The notes: generated from the sequence alone by a model not told the origin. A DNA stretch of 64,000 bases from Rosenbergiella australiborealis (GCF_018494035.1 NZ_JABBFO010000008.1:78805-142804); one strand, 5' to 3'. Positions 1-10,291 are shown, numbered from the stretch's first letter. Numbers and translations are program-made.

Positions 1-2
1 GC

Positions 3-350
3 GCATGGTTATTATTGGTAATGGCAGGTGTCTCACAACAACAAGGTGAGGAACTACTCCGCTTATTTGTCCCTGAGAGTACAACCTTATATTGGGGGCT
101 AGGCCTGGGGCTGCCGGCCTTAATCTGCCTACTGTTAAGCGGTTATCGTCATCGTTACCCTCGATGTTGGCGAGCCAGTCGTTACTGTGTGCTTCTTAGT
201 GGTGCATTGATCTGCCTGTGGCAATTAAGTCAATGGAATCGTTCTGCCTTAGAAGCATCGCCCGTATTACTGCTACTGACCGTGTTTGATATAGTCACTG
301 AGTTAATGTTACTAACGAATTCTCGTCTACGGCATTGCTTCAATCAATAA
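3..350 (+). CDS. yfeZ: YfeZ-like DUF2919 inner-membrane protein, C-terminal part (5' end outside window)
   Basis: The reading frame is open through the left edge of the window, so only the C-terminal part is seen. It is strongly hydrophobic with about three membrane segments (LGLPALICLLLSGY, YCVLLSGALICLWQL and VLLLLTVFDIVTEL regions). The assignment rests on length, membrane character and position: in E. coli, yfeZ (DUF2919, about 150 aa, function unknown) directly precedes the lipoprotein gene yfeY and the cys transport operon, exactly as here. Function is unknown. No alternative family is suggested by the residues seen. Confidence 0.65.
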   Translation, partial: AWLLLVMAGVSQQQGEELLRLFVPESTTLYWGLGLGLPALICLLLSGYRHRYPRCWRASRYCVLLSGALICLWQLSQWNRSALEASPVLLLLTVFDIVTELMLLTNSRLRHCFNQ

Positions 351-425
351 ATACGGTGCCAAACTAAACTTTTCGAGTGAAGATCACTCCTAGTAGCACT
401 GATCCGAAATCCAAGAGGAATTGAA

Positions 426-1040
426 ATGAAAGCGTTACCCTGTGCACTGCTCGCCAGTGTGGTATTGCTCAACGGCTGTGCCAGTTCAGGCCATCAGGCT
501 GATACATCGAGCAATGCTGTACGCTGGTGGAATCCACTGAGTTATTCATGGTCATCGGCCCTTCCTTGGAATTGGTTTGGTTCTTCTGTTGCCATCAGTG
601 AAAAGGGGGTCGGTAACATCACTGGCTTAACCGCATTTAACGCTGAGACAATCAGTCAAGGCATTGGCAGTGATTATCAGATACGTCAAGGAATGGGAAC
701 ACGTAACGGACAGATTGAAAGTTACATTCAGGCGATGAAAGATCAAAAGGTCGCCATGACGTTCTATGGTGATACAACCGTCAGCAAAATTGATGTAACC
801 GATACAAGCGTTCATACGCCAAACGGAATTGCCTTCGGTGCCCCATTCTCCGCGTTATTTCAAAAGGCCTATGGGCATTGTCAACCGGGACGAGATAGTC
901 AACATGTGCAGTGCCAAGTGCCCAATAGCCAACATTTAGACGTCATCTATCATGGCGAATTTAATGGCCCTTCAGGCATTATGCCGGCCGATGACACGTT
1001 GAAACAGTGGACCCTGTCAGAAGTTGTGTGGCACGCCTAA
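426..1040 (+). CDS. yfeY: RpoE-regulated lipoprotein YfeY
   Basis: A 204-aa outer-envelope lipoprotein. The N-terminus has a type II signal peptide with a lipobox ending in LLNGC, so the mature protein begins at Cys18. The ATG is preceded by an AGAGGAA ribosome site. In E. coli yfeY (191 aa) belongs to the sigma-E regulon and lies between yfeZ and the cysP side of the chromosome; the same order is present here. The remainder of the protein shows no catalytic motif that I recognise. The physiological role is unknown, probably an envelope-stress component. Confidence 0.75.
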   Translation: MKALPCALLASVVLLNGCASSGHQADTSSNAVRWWNPLSYSWSSALPWNWFGSSVAISEKGVGNITGLTAFNAETISQGIGSDYQIRQGMGTRNGQIESYIQAMKDQKVAMTFYGDTTVSKIDVTDTSVHTPNGIAFGAPFSALFQKAYGHCQPGRDSQHVQCQVPNSQHLDVIYHGEFNGPSGIMPADDTLKQWTLSEVVWHA

Positions 1041-1070
1041 GCGCGTTATATATTTTTTAGCAATTACACA

Positions 1071-1103
1071 GCAGTAATCGGTATATAAAACCATTACTGC
1101 TTT
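1071..1103 (+). terminator. Hairpin after yfeY, weak terminator
   Basis: Arms GCAGTAAT and ATTACTGC, extended by GGT/ACC after a bulge, enclose an AT-rich loop and are followed by TTTCCT. The U-run is short, so termination is probable rather than certain. It separates yfeY from cysP. Confidence 0.4.
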
Positions 1104-1167
1104 CCTAGCCTTATTTATACACTGATAACTTCTTGATTGGCTGACGTTGAGATTGGAATTTTCAGGT

Positions 1168-2178
1168 ATGAAGAGACTTTGTGCACGATTAATGGCGGGA
1201 TGTGTGGTATTGACTACCCCATTGGCCTATCCAGCTCAGTTACTCAATAGCTCATATGATGTCTCTCGCGAGCTTTACCAATCTCTTAACCCGCTGTTTA
1301 TTCAACAATGGGATGCCCGGCATCCGCAAGATAAGCTAATAATCCGTCAATCACATGGCGGATCATCCAAACAAGCCTTAGCCATTTTGCAGGGGATGTC
1401 CGCGGACGTTGTGACCTTTAATCAGGTACCCGATATTCAAGTTCTGCATGATAAAGGCAATCTTATTCCTAGCGATTGGCAAACCCGTTTTGCCAATAAC
1501 AGTTCACCTTATTATTCAACGATGGCGTTTGTCGTTCGTCAGGGTAATCCGTTGCAGATTAAAAGCTGGGAGGATTTGGTGAAACCGGGCGTTAAAGTCA
1601 TCTATCCTAATCCGAAAACCTCTGGTAATGGTCGCTATACATGGCTAGCCGCTTGGGGAGCATTTTCGATTACTCATGGACAGAATTCACCTGCGGTACG
1701 TACTGCTATGCGTCAATTAGTGAAAAATACGCAAGTCGCGGATATTGGTGGACGCGGAGCGACGCAGAGTTTTGTTAATCATCAATTAGGGGATGTATTA
1801 ATTACTTTTGAAGCGGAGGCTCGTGCGTTACAAGCACATTACCCCGCAGAACATTTTCAGGTGATTGTCCCACAAACGAATATTAAAGCTGAATTTCCTG
1901 TGACATGGATAGACCGTTATACCGAACGAGCTCGCTCAACCGAAGTTGCAAAAGATTACTTAAATTTCTTGTATCAGCCTGAGGCACAAAATATTTTAAC
2001 GCGATTTTATTACCGGACTTATCATGCCACTCCTCAAGTAGTGGCGCAGCAGCATTTTCCACCCGTCCATTTTTTTACTGTCGAACAGCAATTTGGCTCA
2101 TGGCAACAGGCTATGCAGTCACAATTTGCCCCGCAAGGGGAGTTCGATAGATTGCAGGCTGTAGGGTCATCACTATGA
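1168..2178 (+). CDS. cysP: Thiosulfate/sulfate-binding periplasmic protein CysP
   Basis: Periplasmic receptor of the CysPTWA ABC importer, binding sulfate and thiosulfate for cysteine synthesis. The start at 1168 is preferred over an in-frame TTG at 1147 because it begins directly with a Sec signal peptide (MKRLCARLMAG..., cleavage after an AYPA motif) and gives 336 aa, close to the 338 aa of E. coli CysP. The mature part has typical family features: LLNSSYDVSRELY at the start, the SHGGSSKQA ligand loop and GRYTWLAAWG in the second lobe. The stop codon overlaps the cysT start (ATGA), so the two are translationally coupled. Expression is expected to be controlled by CysB with acetylserine, though I could not define the operator. 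Confidence 0.93.
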   Translation: MKRLCARLMAGCVVLTTPLAYPAQLLNSSYDVSRELYQSLNPLFIQQWDARHPQDKLIIRQSHGGSSKQALAILQGMSADVVTFNQVPDIQVLHDKGNLIPSDWQTRFANNSSPYYSTMAFVVRQGNPLQIKSWEDLVKPGVKVIYPNPKTSGNGRYTWLAAWGAFSITHGQNSPAVRTAMRQLVKNTQVADIGGRGATQSFVNHQLGDVLITFEAEARALQAHYPAEHFQVIVPQTNIKAEFPVTWIDRYTERARSTEVAKDYLNFLYQPEAQNILTRFYYRTYHATPQVVAQQHFPPVHFFTVEQQFGSWQQAMQSQFAPQGEFDRLQAVGSSL

Positions 2179-3008
2179 TTTTTTCACGTCAACGTCGAGT
2201 ATTACCGGGTTTTGGGTTAAGCCTGGGCACCAGCTTATTTTTTACCTGCTTAATTTTGCTACTGCCGGTCAGTGCTTTATTAATGCAATTATCAAAAATG
2301 ACCTTAGCGGATTACTGGCGAGTGATCAGTGATCCCCAGCTTGTCGCTGCCTATAAAGTGACTTTGCTTTCTGCAGCCGTCGCATCGTTGTTTAATGCTC
2401 TGTTTGGCACCCTAATGGCATGGGTATTAACCCGTTACCGTTTTCCTGGTCGGACGTTCTTAGACGGTTTAATGGATTTGCCCTTTGCTTTACCAACGGC
2501 TGTTGCAGGTCTTACCCTAGCCGGACTATTTTCTGCTAATGGTTGGTATGGGCATTGGCTAGTTGAGCATGGGATAAAAGTGACCTACACGTGGTTAGGG
2601 ATCGCCGTCGCTATGGCATTTACCAGTATCCCATTTGTGATCCGTACCGTACAACCGGTGCTGGAAGAGCTAGGCCCGGAGTACGAAGAGGCGGCAGAAA
2701 CACTTGGCGCACGACCTTCTCAAGCCTTTTTTCGCGTTATTTTACCGGAAATTGCACCATCATTGTTGGCGGGAACAGCCCTTTCATTTACCCGTAGCCT
2801 TGGTGAGTTTGGGGCAGTGATCTTTATTGCTGGAAATATTGCATGGAAAACAGAAGTGATTTCACTGCTTATCTTTGTTCGCCAACAAGAGTTTGATTTC
2901 CCAGCCTCTAGTGCCATTGCTTCCGTCATTATGGGGGCATCGTTAATCTTGCTATTTACTATTAATACTTTGCAAAGCCGTTACGGCCGCCGGTTAGGGG
3001 GCAAATAA
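2175..3008 (+). CDS. cysT: Sulfate/thiosulfate ABC permease CysT (CysU)
   Basis: 277-aa inner-membrane permease with about six transmembrane helices. The EAA-loop signature that docks to the ATPase is visible as EEAAETLGARPSQAFFRVIL, with the G at the expected site. It pairs with CysW to form the translocation channel of the sulfate importer. The start overlaps the cysP stop by four bases and the stop shares a base with cysW, so it sits in a tightly coupled operon. Confidence 0.94.
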   Translation: MIFSRQRRVLPGFGLSLGTSLFFTCLILLLPVSALLMQLSKMTLADYWRVISDPQLVAAYKVTLLSAAVASLFNALFGTLMAWVLTRYRFPGRTFLDGLMDLPFALPTAVAGLTLAGLFSANGWYGHWLVEHGIKVTYTWLGIAVAMAFTSIPFVIRTVQPVLEELGPEYEEAAETLGARPSQAFFRVILPEIAPSLLAGTALSFTRSLGEFGAVIFIAGNIAWKTEVISLLIFVRQQEFDFPASSAIASVIMGASLILLFTINTLQSRYGRRLGGK

Positions 3009-3853
3009 TGTCTACGATGGCACGTCCTTGGACGAAATGGATCTTAATCACCGTTGCTGTGTTGAGCGCCGCGATTTTTTTATTGGTACCGCTCGTCTAT
3101 ATATTTTGGCAGGCGCTAAGCGAGGGGGTCGGTACAGCACTCCATAATTTACGTGATGGGGATATGCTTCATGCAATTTGGCTGACCGTATTAATTGCCC
3201 TAATTACTGTTCCTGTTAACCTACTTTTTGGCACCTTATTGGCGTGGTTAGTCAGTCGATTCAATTTCCCGGGTCGTCAATTGTTGTTGACCTTGTATGA
3301 TATTCCTTTTGCGATTTCTCCGGTGGTGGTGGGGTTGCTTTATCTGCTTTTCTGGGGAATTAATGGGCCTGCGGGTAGCTGGCTAGATGCCCATAATATC
3401 CAAGTGATGTTTACTTGGCCGGGAATGGTGTTAGTGACGATTTTCGTTACCTGCCCATTTGTGATCCGTGAATTAGTGCCGGTCATGCTAAGCCAAGGAA
3501 GCCAGGAAGATGAAGCGGCGATACTACTTGGCGCGAGCGGTTGGCAGATGTTCCGTCGCGTGACCTTACCGAATATTCGCTGGGCGCTTTTGTACGGCGT
3601 TGTGTTGACCAATGCGCGAGCTATTGGTGAATTTGGTGCGGTGTCGGTGGTATCTGGAGCGATACGCGGTGAGACCTATACCTTACCTCTGCAAGTTGAG
3701 TTACTAAACCAAGATTATAATACCGTTGGTGCATTCACTGCGGCGGCACTATTAGCCGTTATGGCAATGGTAACCTTATGTTTAAAAAGTGTACTGCAAT
3801 GGCGCCTAGAACGTCAGCAGCACGGCGTACAGGCAGGCGAAAATGAGCATTAA
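3008..3853 (+). CDS. cysW: Sulfate/thiosulfate ABC permease CysW
   Basis: Second permease subunit, 281 aa, with about six membrane spans and an EAA loop ([22 protein letters not shown]). The [15 protein letters not shown] segment near the C-terminus is typical of CysW. The start overlaps the cysT stop and the 3' end overlaps cysA by 11 bases, showing translational coupling through the operon. Confidence 0.94.
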   Translation: MSTMARPWTKWILITVAVLSAAIFLLVPLVYIFWQALSEGVGTALHNLRDGDMLHAIWLTVLIALITVPVNLLFGTLLAWLVSRFNFPGRQLLLTLYDIPFAISPVVVGLLYLLFWGINGPAGSWLDAHNIQVMFTWPGMVLVTIFVTCPFVIRELVPVMLSQGSQEDEAAILLGASGWQMFRRVTLPNIRWALLYGVVLTNARAIGEFGAVSVVSGAIRGETYTLPLQVELLNQDYNTVGAFTAAALLAVMAMVTLCLKSVLQWRLERQQHGVQAGENEH

Positions 3854-4919
3854 TATTAAGCAAATTTCCAAGTCATTTGGTGATACTCAGGTACTTAACC
3901 AGCTAAGTCTTGATATTCCCTCAGGTGAAATGGTCGCACTATTGGGCCCATCGGGATCAGGAAAAACAACGTTATTGCGTATCATCGCTGGACTGGAAAA
4001 TCAGAATTCTGGGGAAATTTTATTTCATGGGCGTGATGTCAGCCACGTTCATGCCCGGGATCGCCAAGTAGGATTTGTGTTCCAACATTATGCACTGTTC
4101 CGTCATATGACCGTATTCGATAACATCGCATTTGGGCTGACAGTGATGCCTCGCAAATCACGCCCAAGCAAAGCTGTGATCCGCGACAAAGTGATGAAGT
4201 TATTGGATATGGTTCAGCTTAAAGCGTTCGCTAACCGCTATCCCGCGCAGCTCTCTGGTGGGCAAAAACAACGTGTGGCTTTGGCTCGCGCGTTAGCGGT
4301 CGAGCCGGCGATTTTATTATTAGACGAACCTTTTGGTGCGTTAGATGCGCAAGTGCGTAAAGAGCTGCGTCGTTGGTTGCGCCAGTTACATGAAGAGTTA
4401 AAATTTACCAGTGTATTTGTTACGCATGATCAAGAAGAGGCGATGGATGTCGCTGATCATATCGTCGTTATGAGTCAAGGTAATATCGAGCAACACGGTA
4501 CACCACAACAAGTTTGGCAAGCGCCAGAAAGTCGTTTTGTCCTGGAGTTTTTGGGGGAAATCAATCGACTGCCCGCAACCGTGAGTGGCCAATGGTTACA
4601 GGTTGGCGAGCAGCGTTGGCCATTGAGTCGTCCTTATTGCGTGGAGGGGAATATCGACCTTTTCCTACGCCCTTGGGAGTTAGCGTGGTCAGCACAGGCT
4701 GATGCACAACATCGCTTACCCGCTAAAGTGGTCGAAGTGACCCCACGAGGACATTTCTGGCAACTGAGTGTTGAGGTTGAGGGAATGCAGCTCGATCCAC
4801 TGTCACTGATTAGTCAGCATTCTACCGCCCCTGAGCGTGGAACAACTCTCTACCTTAATTTGTCACAGGCCCGCGTATACCAACAAAACAATCTGTTGGC
4901 GCCTCTTGCCTTTGATTAA
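3843..4919 (+). CDS. cysA: Sulfate/thiosulfate import ATPase CysA
   Basis: 358-aa cytoplasmic ATPase. All nucleotide-binding motifs are present: Walker [10 protein letters not shown] near residue 35, Q-loop, signature LSGGQKQR, Walker [13 protein letters not shown] and the H-loop [14 protein letters not shown]-terminal regulatory TOBE-like domain (about residues 240-350) follows. It energises sulfate/thiosulfate uptake through CysT-CysW. It is the last gene of the transport operon, since a hairpin terminator follows before cysM. Confidence 0.95.
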   Translation: MSINIKQISKSFGDTQVLNQLSLDIPSGEMVALLGPSGSGKTTLLRIIAGLENQNSGEILFHGRDVSHVHARDRQVGFVFQHYALFRHMTVFDNIAFGLTVMPRKSRPSKAVIRDKVMKLLDMVQLKAFANRYPAQLSGGQKQRVALARALAVEPAILLLDEPFGALDAQVRKELRRWLRQLHEELKFTSVFVTHDQEEAMDVADHIVVMSQGNIEQHGTPQQVWQAPESRFVLEFLGEINRLPATVSGQWLQVGEQRWPLSRPYCVEGNIDLFLRPWELAWSAQADAQHRLPAKVVEVTPRGHFWQLSVEVEGMQLDPLSLISQHSTAPERGTTLYLNLSQARVYQQNNLLAPLAFD

Positions 4920-4950
4920 ACGGACTGCTAATTTCGATATAAGCATGATT

Positions 4951-4978
4951 ATCAGCCTAGGTTCTCGCCTAGGCTGAT
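4951..4978 (+). terminator. Hairpin between cysA and cysM
   Basis: Perfect 11-bp stem (ATCAGCCTAGG / CCTAGGCTGAT) with a six-base loop, followed by GCCGTTT. It probably ends or attenuates cysPTWA transcription before cysM. Confidence 0.6.
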
Positions 4979-5003
4979 GCCGTTTAAGCGATAGGAAAAA
5001 AAC

Positions 5004-5897
5004 GTGATCACCCTAGAAACCACGATAGGTAATACCCCCTTAGTTCGATTACAACGTCTTCCTGATGCCGGAGCAGGAGAGGTTTGGGTGAAACTGGAAG
5101 GGAATAATCCCGCGGGTTCGGTGAAAGATCGTGCCGCGTGGTCGATGATACGTGAAGCAGAGTTACGCAACGCCATTAAACCTGGTGATACATTGATCGA
5201 GGCGACCAGCGGCAATACAGGCATCGCACTGGCAATGATTAGTGCGCTACTCGGCTATAAGTTGAAATTACTCATGCCTGATAATATGAGTATTGAGCGC
5301 CAAGCGGCAATGCAGGCTTACGGTGCCGAGTTGATTCTTATCGATCAAGCACGAGGTATGGAGTATGCCCGTGATTATGCTCAAGAACTGGCAGCGCGAG
5401 GGGAGGGGGTGGTACTCGATCAGTTCAATAACCCCGACAATGCACTTGCCCATTTTCGTACAACCGGACCTGAAATTTGGCACCAGACAGCCGGACGGAT
5501 TACACATTTTGTCTCCAGTATGGGGACAACGGGAACTATCAGTGGCACGGGACGGTTTCTTAAGCAGCAAAATGCCGCAATTCAGGTTATCGGTTTGCAG
5601 CCTGAGGCGGGGAGTCAAATTGCGGGAATTCGGCACTGGAAAGCTGAATATCAGCCAAGTATTTATCAGCCACAGTGGGTCGATGACATTGTAATGATGA
5701 CACAAGTACGCGCCGAGCAGACGACCCGAGCTTTAGCTCAACAAGAAGGAATCTTTGCTGGTGTTAGCTCCGGTGCGGCAGTTTGTGCGGCATTAGCATT
5801 GGCTAAACAACATCCTGACAGTGTAGTGGTCGCCATCGTTTGTGATCGCGGTGATCGCTATCTCTCTACCGGAATTTTTAATGCCTCGGTACGTTAA
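5004..5897 (+). CDS. cysM: Cysteine synthase B CysM
   Basis: PLP-dependent O-acetylserine sulfhydrylase B, 297 aa (E. coli 303 aa), able to use thiosulfate as sulfur donor. The PLP lysine lies in NPAGSVKDRAAW near residue 42 and the phosphate-binding loop is TSGNTG near residue 70. The start is GTG, which fits the family N-terminus (MITLETTIGNTPLVRL). It follows cysPTWA as in E. coli. It differs from CysK (11012-11980) in being shorter and in its CysM-type GTTGTISGTGRFL loop. Confidence 0.93.
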   Translation: MITLETTIGNTPLVRLQRLPDAGAGEVWVKLEGNNPAGSVKDRAAWSMIREAELRNAIKPGDTLIEATSGNTGIALAMISALLGYKLKLLMPDNMSIERQAAMQAYGAELILIDQARGMEYARDYAQELAARGEGVVLDQFNNPDNALAHFRTTGPEIWHQTAGRITHFVSSMGTTGTISGTGRFLKQQNAAIQVIGLQPEAGSQIAGIRHWKAEYQPSIYQPQWVDDIVMMTQVRAEQTTRALAQQEGIFAGVSSGAAVCAALALAKQHPDSVVVAIVCDRGDRYLSTGIFNASVR

Positions 5898-5977
5898 AAG
5901 CGTAATAATTGTGTAAATCTAACAGAATATTGCAGGAAAAGCCGTCATGATAAGCAGATTACGTTAGAGGTCATCAC

Positions 5978-6658
5978 ATGAAAATTTTATTAGTTGAAGA
6001 CGATCAAGAGTTAGGCCAAATGTTAAGCCAATATCTGGCTGGCGAAGGAATGAATACCGATGTTATTACGCACGGTAAACGCGCCTTAGAAGTGATTAAT
6101 CAAACACATTATGATGCAATGATCCTTGATATTATGCTGCCAGATATCAGCGGAATAGAGGTTTTACGTCAGGTACGCCAGCACCACCGTTTACCGATCA
6201 TTATGCTTACGGCGAAAGGTGAGAATATTGACCGTGTCATCGGCTTAGAAATGGGTGCTGATGATTACATGCCTAAGCCGTGTTATCCGCGTGAACTGGT
6301 CGCTCGATTACGTTCAGTAATGCGTCGTTTTGAAGAAATCCCCGCCACGCAGAATGATAGCCATCCACTGGTACTCAAAGAGCTAGTTCTCAATCCAGCC
6401 ATGCGCTCAGTGATGTGGCAGCAGGACACCATTGACTTAACGGCCTCTGAATTCAACTTGCTGGAATTATTACTCGTTGCGGGTGATCGCGTCGTTTCAA
6501 AAGACGAACTTTCCGAAAAAGCACTTGGCCGTACGCGCGAGGCTTATGATCGCAGTGTTGATGTGCATATTAGTAATATTCGTCAAAAGTTAGCAAAAAC
6601 AACGCATGATCAAATTTTTATCGAAACTGTGCGTAGTATTGGTTACAAAATTCGATGA
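5978..6658 (+). CDS. OmpR-family response regulator, CpxR-like
   Basis: 226 aa. The receiver domain (residues 1-115) has the acidic pair EDD at 7-9, phosphoacceptor Asp51 in LDIMLPD, and the conserved MLTAKGE and DDYMPKP motifs. A C-terminal winged-helix DNA-binding domain runs from about residue 130 to 226 with the RSIGYKIR ending. The MGADDYMPKPCYPRELVARLRSVMRR stretch (position about 88-113) closely resembles CpxR. The stop overlaps the partner kinase gene by four bases. In E. coli cysM is followed by crr, so this pair is an insertion relative to that order. Whether it is a CpxR paralogue or serves a different signal cannot be settled here, because cpxRA itself would lie elsewhere. Confidence 0.85.
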   Translation: MKILLVEDDQELGQMLSQYLAGEGMNTDVITHGKRALEVINQTHYDAMILDIMLPDISGIEVLRQVRQHHRLPIIMLTAKGENIDRVIGLEMGADDYMPKPCYPRELVARLRSVMRRFEEIPATQNDSHPLVLKELVLNPAMRSVMWQQDTIDLTASEFNLLELLLVAGDRVVSKDELSEKALGRTREAYDRSVDVHISNIRQKLAKTTHDQIFIETVRSIGYKIR

Positions 6659-7983
6659 AGCAATGTTATCCTCGGCGACTATTCACCAAGATGCTGGGCG
6701 CTTTTTTATTCGTGTTTCTGGTGATAAGCCAAGTGATTTGGCTTTGTTTTTCGCTATTGACCCACCACGATACTCCCTTTGAGAGGGACCAGCGTAGTTT
6801 GCAGCAAGTACAACTTTCGTCAATCGCGGCGGTTATTGCCGAATCAGGGCCCTCAGCAGTGCCGTCGATCGTCAGCCAATGGGATCCTGAAATTCAGCCT
6901 AAGGTAGAAATTCTCTCTCCAACAACCTCGCTTCCTGAAGCAGACGACGATAAATGTTGTATACCAATGGTTGTTTCGCAACGGATTGAAGATAAAGCAG
7001 GCAAACATTATCTTCTGATGCTCGATTACCGTGAACTGGATCGTTTCGATGGGCATGATCATCGTTCGTGGCATGATGCCATTCATATCCCTACACCCAT
7101 GATGTTTTTTGCACCCTGTTTAGGCTTATTTTTTAGTCTATTCTTGGCGTGGAACGTGACTCGCCCGATCAGACAGTTACGAGAAGGATTTGCAAAAATA
7201 TCTCAAGGCGATCTCACCGTCCGACTCTTTCCTTCGATGAGACGTCGTTACGATGAATTATCGCTGGTAGCCAAAGACTTCGATTCAATGGTCGAACGTA
7301 TCGATGTTTTGGTCAAAGCGCGCGAGGCATTATTACATGATATTTCTCATGAGTTACGCACGCCGTTGGCACGAGTACAGTTAGCGGTAGGGCTTGCTCG
7401 TCAGAGTGAGACTAATATTCCACAATCATTGGATCGCATCGATCTGGAAACAGAGCGTTTGGATAGAATGATTGGCGAGCTACTGACGCTGTCGAGAGCA
7501 GAGCATGATGGGATCGATATTGATCAATATTTTGATTTTATAGCCTTGTTAGAAGCGATTCTGCTCGATGTTCGCTATGAAGCACAGCAACCTAAAGTCG
7601 ATGTTGTTGCCCATTACGATAGTCTAAAGTCAGTAACAGTTCGTGGTAATGCTGAATTGATTCGTCGTGCGATTGAAAACGTGTTACGCAATGCACTACG
7701 TTATTCCGCACGTGGCCAAGTTATCGTTGTTAAATTAGAGGTTGATCGTGATACCTTGCAACTGACAATTTGTGATAGCGGTCCGGGTGTGGCGGAAGAG
7801 AAGATATCCAGTATTTTTGACCCCTTTGTCCGCTTACAGTCCAGCCTTTCTGGCAAAGGTTATGGATTAGGATTAGCGATTGTTCGTAAGGTGATCACGG
7901 CACATCACGGTGAAGTTTCTGCTACCAATCGCCCAGAGGGTGGGCTTAAAATAACGATTCGATTACCGCGTTGGCCTGAATAA
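6655..7983 (+). CDS. CpxA-like membrane sensor histidine kinase
   Basis: 442-aa inner-membrane kinase. Membrane helix 1 lies at about residues 13-33 and helix 2 at about 148-167, with a periplasmic sensor of about 110 residues between them. A HAMP domain (about 168-220) follows. The H-box has His232 in HDISHELRTPLARVQL, and N and G boxes are present (NVLRNALRYS, DSGPGV, GKGYGLGLAIV). The sensor has an adjacent Cys pair at 101-102 (DDDKCCIP) and a histidine cluster FDGHDHRSWHDAIH at about 131-144, which could bind metal or sense redox state. It overlaps the regulator gene start-to-stop. The signal is not known. Confidence 0.85.
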   Translation: MKQCYPRRLFTKMLGAFLFVFLVISQVIWLCFSLLTHHDTPFERDQRSLQQVQLSSIAAVIAESGPSAVPSIVSQWDPEIQPKVEILSPTTSLPEADDDKCCIPMVVSQRIEDKAGKHYLLMLDYRELDRFDGHDHRSWHDAIHIPTPMMFFAPCLGLFFSLFLAWNVTRPIRQLREGFAKISQGDLTVRLFPSMRRRYDELSLVAKDFDSMVERIDVLVKAREALLHDISHELRTPLARVQLAVGLARQSETNIPQSLDRIDLETERLDRMIGELLTLSRAEHDGIDIDQYFDFIALLEAILLDVRYEAQQPKVDVVAHYDSLKSVTVRGNAELIRRAIENVLRNALRYSARGQVIVVKLEVDRDTLQLTICDSGPGVAEEKISSIFDPFVRLQSSLSGKGYGLGLAIVRKVITAHHGEVSATNRPEGGLKITIRLPRWPE

Positions 7984-7986
7984 GTT

Positions 7987-8010
7987 AACGCTCATCGTAG
8001 GATGAGCGTT
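7987..8010. terminator. Bidirectional terminator between sensor kinase gene and crr
   Basis: Perfect 9-bp stem AACGCTCAT / ATGAGCGTT with a six-base loop lies between two convergent genes and can serve both strands. Confidence 0.6.
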
Positions 8011-8018
8011 GACCGCGA

Positions 8019-8522
8019 CTATTTTTGAATCCGCATAATCGGTGTTTCGCCGACCGTAACATGACCGGATAGTTTAGACAGGGATTTAATTTCATCCATG
8101 TTGGAAATGACGACCGGCGTTAGGGTTGATTTCGCTTTTTCCTCAAGAAAAGCTAGGTCGAACTCAATAATGGGATCGCCTTTCTTTACTTTTTGGCCTT
8201 CTTCCGCGAGGCGTTTAAAACCTTCACCTTTCAGTTCAACGGTATCAATACCAAAGTGCACAAACAGTTCTACACCATTGTCTGACTCGATTGAGAATGC
8301 GTGATTAGTCTCGAAAATTTTACCAATTGTACCGTCTACTGGCGCGACAATTTGATTACCGTTGGGGCGTATCGCAATACCATCACCGACAATTTTTTCT
8401 GCAAATACGACATCAGGAACATCTTCAATATTCACAATCTCGCCCGACAGGGGGGCAATAATTTCTATGTTACTAGAATCGCTATCCGATTTGTCGCCAA
8501 AAAGTTTAGAAAACAATCCCAT
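8019..8522 (-). CDS. crr: PTS glucose-specific EIIA component Crr
   Basis: 167 aa (E. coli 169 aa). It passes phosphate from HPr to the EIIBC glucose permease and, by its phosphorylation state, controls adenylate cyclase and inducer exclusion. The active-site histidine lies in [15 protein letters not shown], and the auxiliary histidine in NHAFSIES. It is the last gene of ptsH-ptsI-crr on the minus strand, 41 bases after ptsI, matching the universal enterobacterial order. Confidence 0.96.
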   Translation of the reverse strand: MGLFSKLFGDKSDSDSSNIEIIAPLSGEIVNIEDVPDVVFAEKIVGDGIAIRPNGNQIVAPVDGTIGKIFETNHAFSIESDNGVELFVHFGIDTVELKGEGFKRLAEEGQKVKKGDPIIEFDLAFLEEKAKSTLTPVVISNMDEIKSLSKLSGHVTVGETPIMRIQK

Positions 8523-8563
8523 GATCTTCTCCTAAGCAATAACGTCGAAACACTTATGACAGG

Positions 8564-10291
8564 TTAGCAAAGTGTTTTTTCTTTAATAAACTTATCAACG
8601 AGTTTCGTTAAGTCTTCAGCGGTAGGTTGCGCGAGCGCTTCGGCAGCTAACGCCTCAACATCTTTGAAATTAGTGTTACGAATAATTTTTTTGATTCTAG
8701 GGATGGAGATAGAACTCATACTAAATTCATCCAGACCCATACCTAATAGTAACAGTGTAGCACGTTCATCCCCCGCTAACTCACCACACATTCCGGTCCA
8801 TTTTCCAACAGCGTGAGATGCGTCAATAACTTGCTTGATAAGAAGGAGCACAGAAGGGCTCATTGGGTTGTAGAGATGCGAAATACGATCGTTACCACGG
8901 TCCACGGCTAACGTGTATTGGGTTAAATCGTTGGTGCCGATACTGAAGAAGTCGACTTCTTTGGCAAGGTGATGAGCGATGGCTGCGGAAGCAGGAGTCT
9001 CAACCATAATACCGACTTCAATGTTCTGGTCAAACGCTTTGCCTTCTTCGATTAGCTGGGATTTTAAGGTTGCCAATTCTGCTTTCAGTATCCGTACCTC
9101 TTCGACAGAGATAATCATCGGGAACATGATACGTAACTTCCCAAATGCAGAAGCTCTGAGGATTGCGCGCAGTTGTGCATGGAGAATTTCTTTACGGTCC
9201 ATACCAATACGAATCGCTCGCCAACCTAAGAATGGGTTATCTTCTTTCGGTAGGTTCATGTAGGGAAGGTCTTTGTCCCCACCAATATCCATCGTCCGAA
9301 TAATCACTGCTTGGGCTCCGACGGCTTCTGCGACGGCTTTGTAGGCTTCAAATTGCTCTTGTTCAGACGGTAAAGAATCACGGTCCATGAACAAAAATTC
9401 AGTACGATAGAGGCCGACACCTTCTGCACCGTTACGCTCTGCCCCCGCAACATCACGTACAGTACCGATGTTGGCACAGACTTCCACATGATGGCCATCT
9501 AAAGTAATAGCCGGTAAATCTTTCAGTTTGGCCATTTCGTGTTTTTCATCTAACCATGTGGTTTGAATGTCACGAAGTTCTGCGATCTCTTCTTCAGAAG
9601 GATTGACCAATACTTGGTTGTTCACCGCATCAAGAATGAGAAAATCGCCATTTTTCACTGATTGTGTAATCGTACCAATGCCCACAATTGCGGGGAGCTC
9701 AAGGGAGCGAGCCATAATCGAAGTATGAGAGGTTCTTCCCCCCAAGTCAGTGATAAATCCCAGCACCTTATCTAGGTTCAGTTGTGCGGTTTCTGAAGGC
9801 GTGAGATCTTTAGCTACGAGAATTGATTCTTCCGCGATAGCACTGAGATCGACAATGGTGAGGCCCAGAATATTTTGGAGCAAACGTTTTCCAATATCTC
9901 TAACATCCGCGGCACGTTCTTTAAGGTATTCATCATCCAACTCTTCGAGTGCCGTCGCTTGGTCCTCGATGACGGCATGGACTGCAGCATCAGCGCTCTG
10001 ATGATTTTTACGGATAAGATCAATGATTTCTTGCTCAAGCTCTTCATCTTCCAGCAGCATGATATGCCCTTCAAAGATGGCCTCTTTTTCCTTACCAAAT
10101 GTTTCGCCCGCTTTCGTCTTAATTGTCTCTAACTGTGAAGAGGCTTTCTGACGGCTTTCAAGAAAACGATTAATTTCTTGATCAACCTGGCTAGGATCGA
10201 TTTTATGGCTATTGATGACAATGTCATCTTCTTTGAGGAGAAGTGCTTTACCGAATGCAATGCCGGGTGACGCAGGAATACCAGAAATCAT
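8564..10291 (-). CDS. ptsI: PTS enzyme I PtsI
   Basis: 575 aa, the usual length. Enzyme I takes phosphate from PEP and gives it to HPr. The phosphorylated histidine is in [17 protein letters not shown] near residue 189. The PEP-binding barrel shows RTEFLFMDR and the catalytic Cys in [10 protein letters not shown] near residue 502. It sits between ptsH and crr, in the same direction, with a 135-base gap to ptsH. Confidence 0.97.
   Translation of the reverse strand: MISGIPASPGIAFGKALLLKEDDIVINSHKIDPSQVDQEINRFLESRQKASSQLETIKTKAGETFGKEKEAIFEGHIMLLEDEELEQEIIDLIRKNHQSADAAVHAVIEDQATALEELDDEYLKERAADVRDIGKRLLQNILGLTIVDLSAIAEESILVAKDLTPSETAQLNLDKVLGFITDLGGRTSHTSIMARSLELPAIVGIGTITQSVKNGDFLILDAVNNQVLVNPSEEEIAELRDIQTTWLDEKHEMAKLKDLPAITLDGHHVEVCANIGTVRDVAGAERNGAEGVGLYRTEFLFMDRDSLPSEQEQFEAYKAVAEAVGAQAVIIRTMDIGGDKDLPYMNLPKEDNPFLGWRAIRIGMDRKEILHAQLRAILRASAFGKLRIMFPMIISVEEVRILKAELATLKSQLIEEGKAFDQNIEVGIMVETPASAAIAHHLAKEVDFFSIGTNDLTQYTLAVDRGNDRISHLYNPMSPSVLLLIKQVIDASHAVGKWTGMCGELAGDERATLLLLGMGLDEFSMSSISIPRIKKIIRNTNFKDVEALAAEALAQPTAEDLTKLVDKFIKEKTLC

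Noticed and set aside
5268-5705. A 145-codon minus-strand frame inside cysM
   Set aside because: Antisense of an intact, conserved gene with no ribosome site.
5895-5977. CpxR-type operator before the regulator gene
   Set aside because: GTTAA and GTAAT/GTAAA half-sites occur, but spacing and sequence are too loose to claim.
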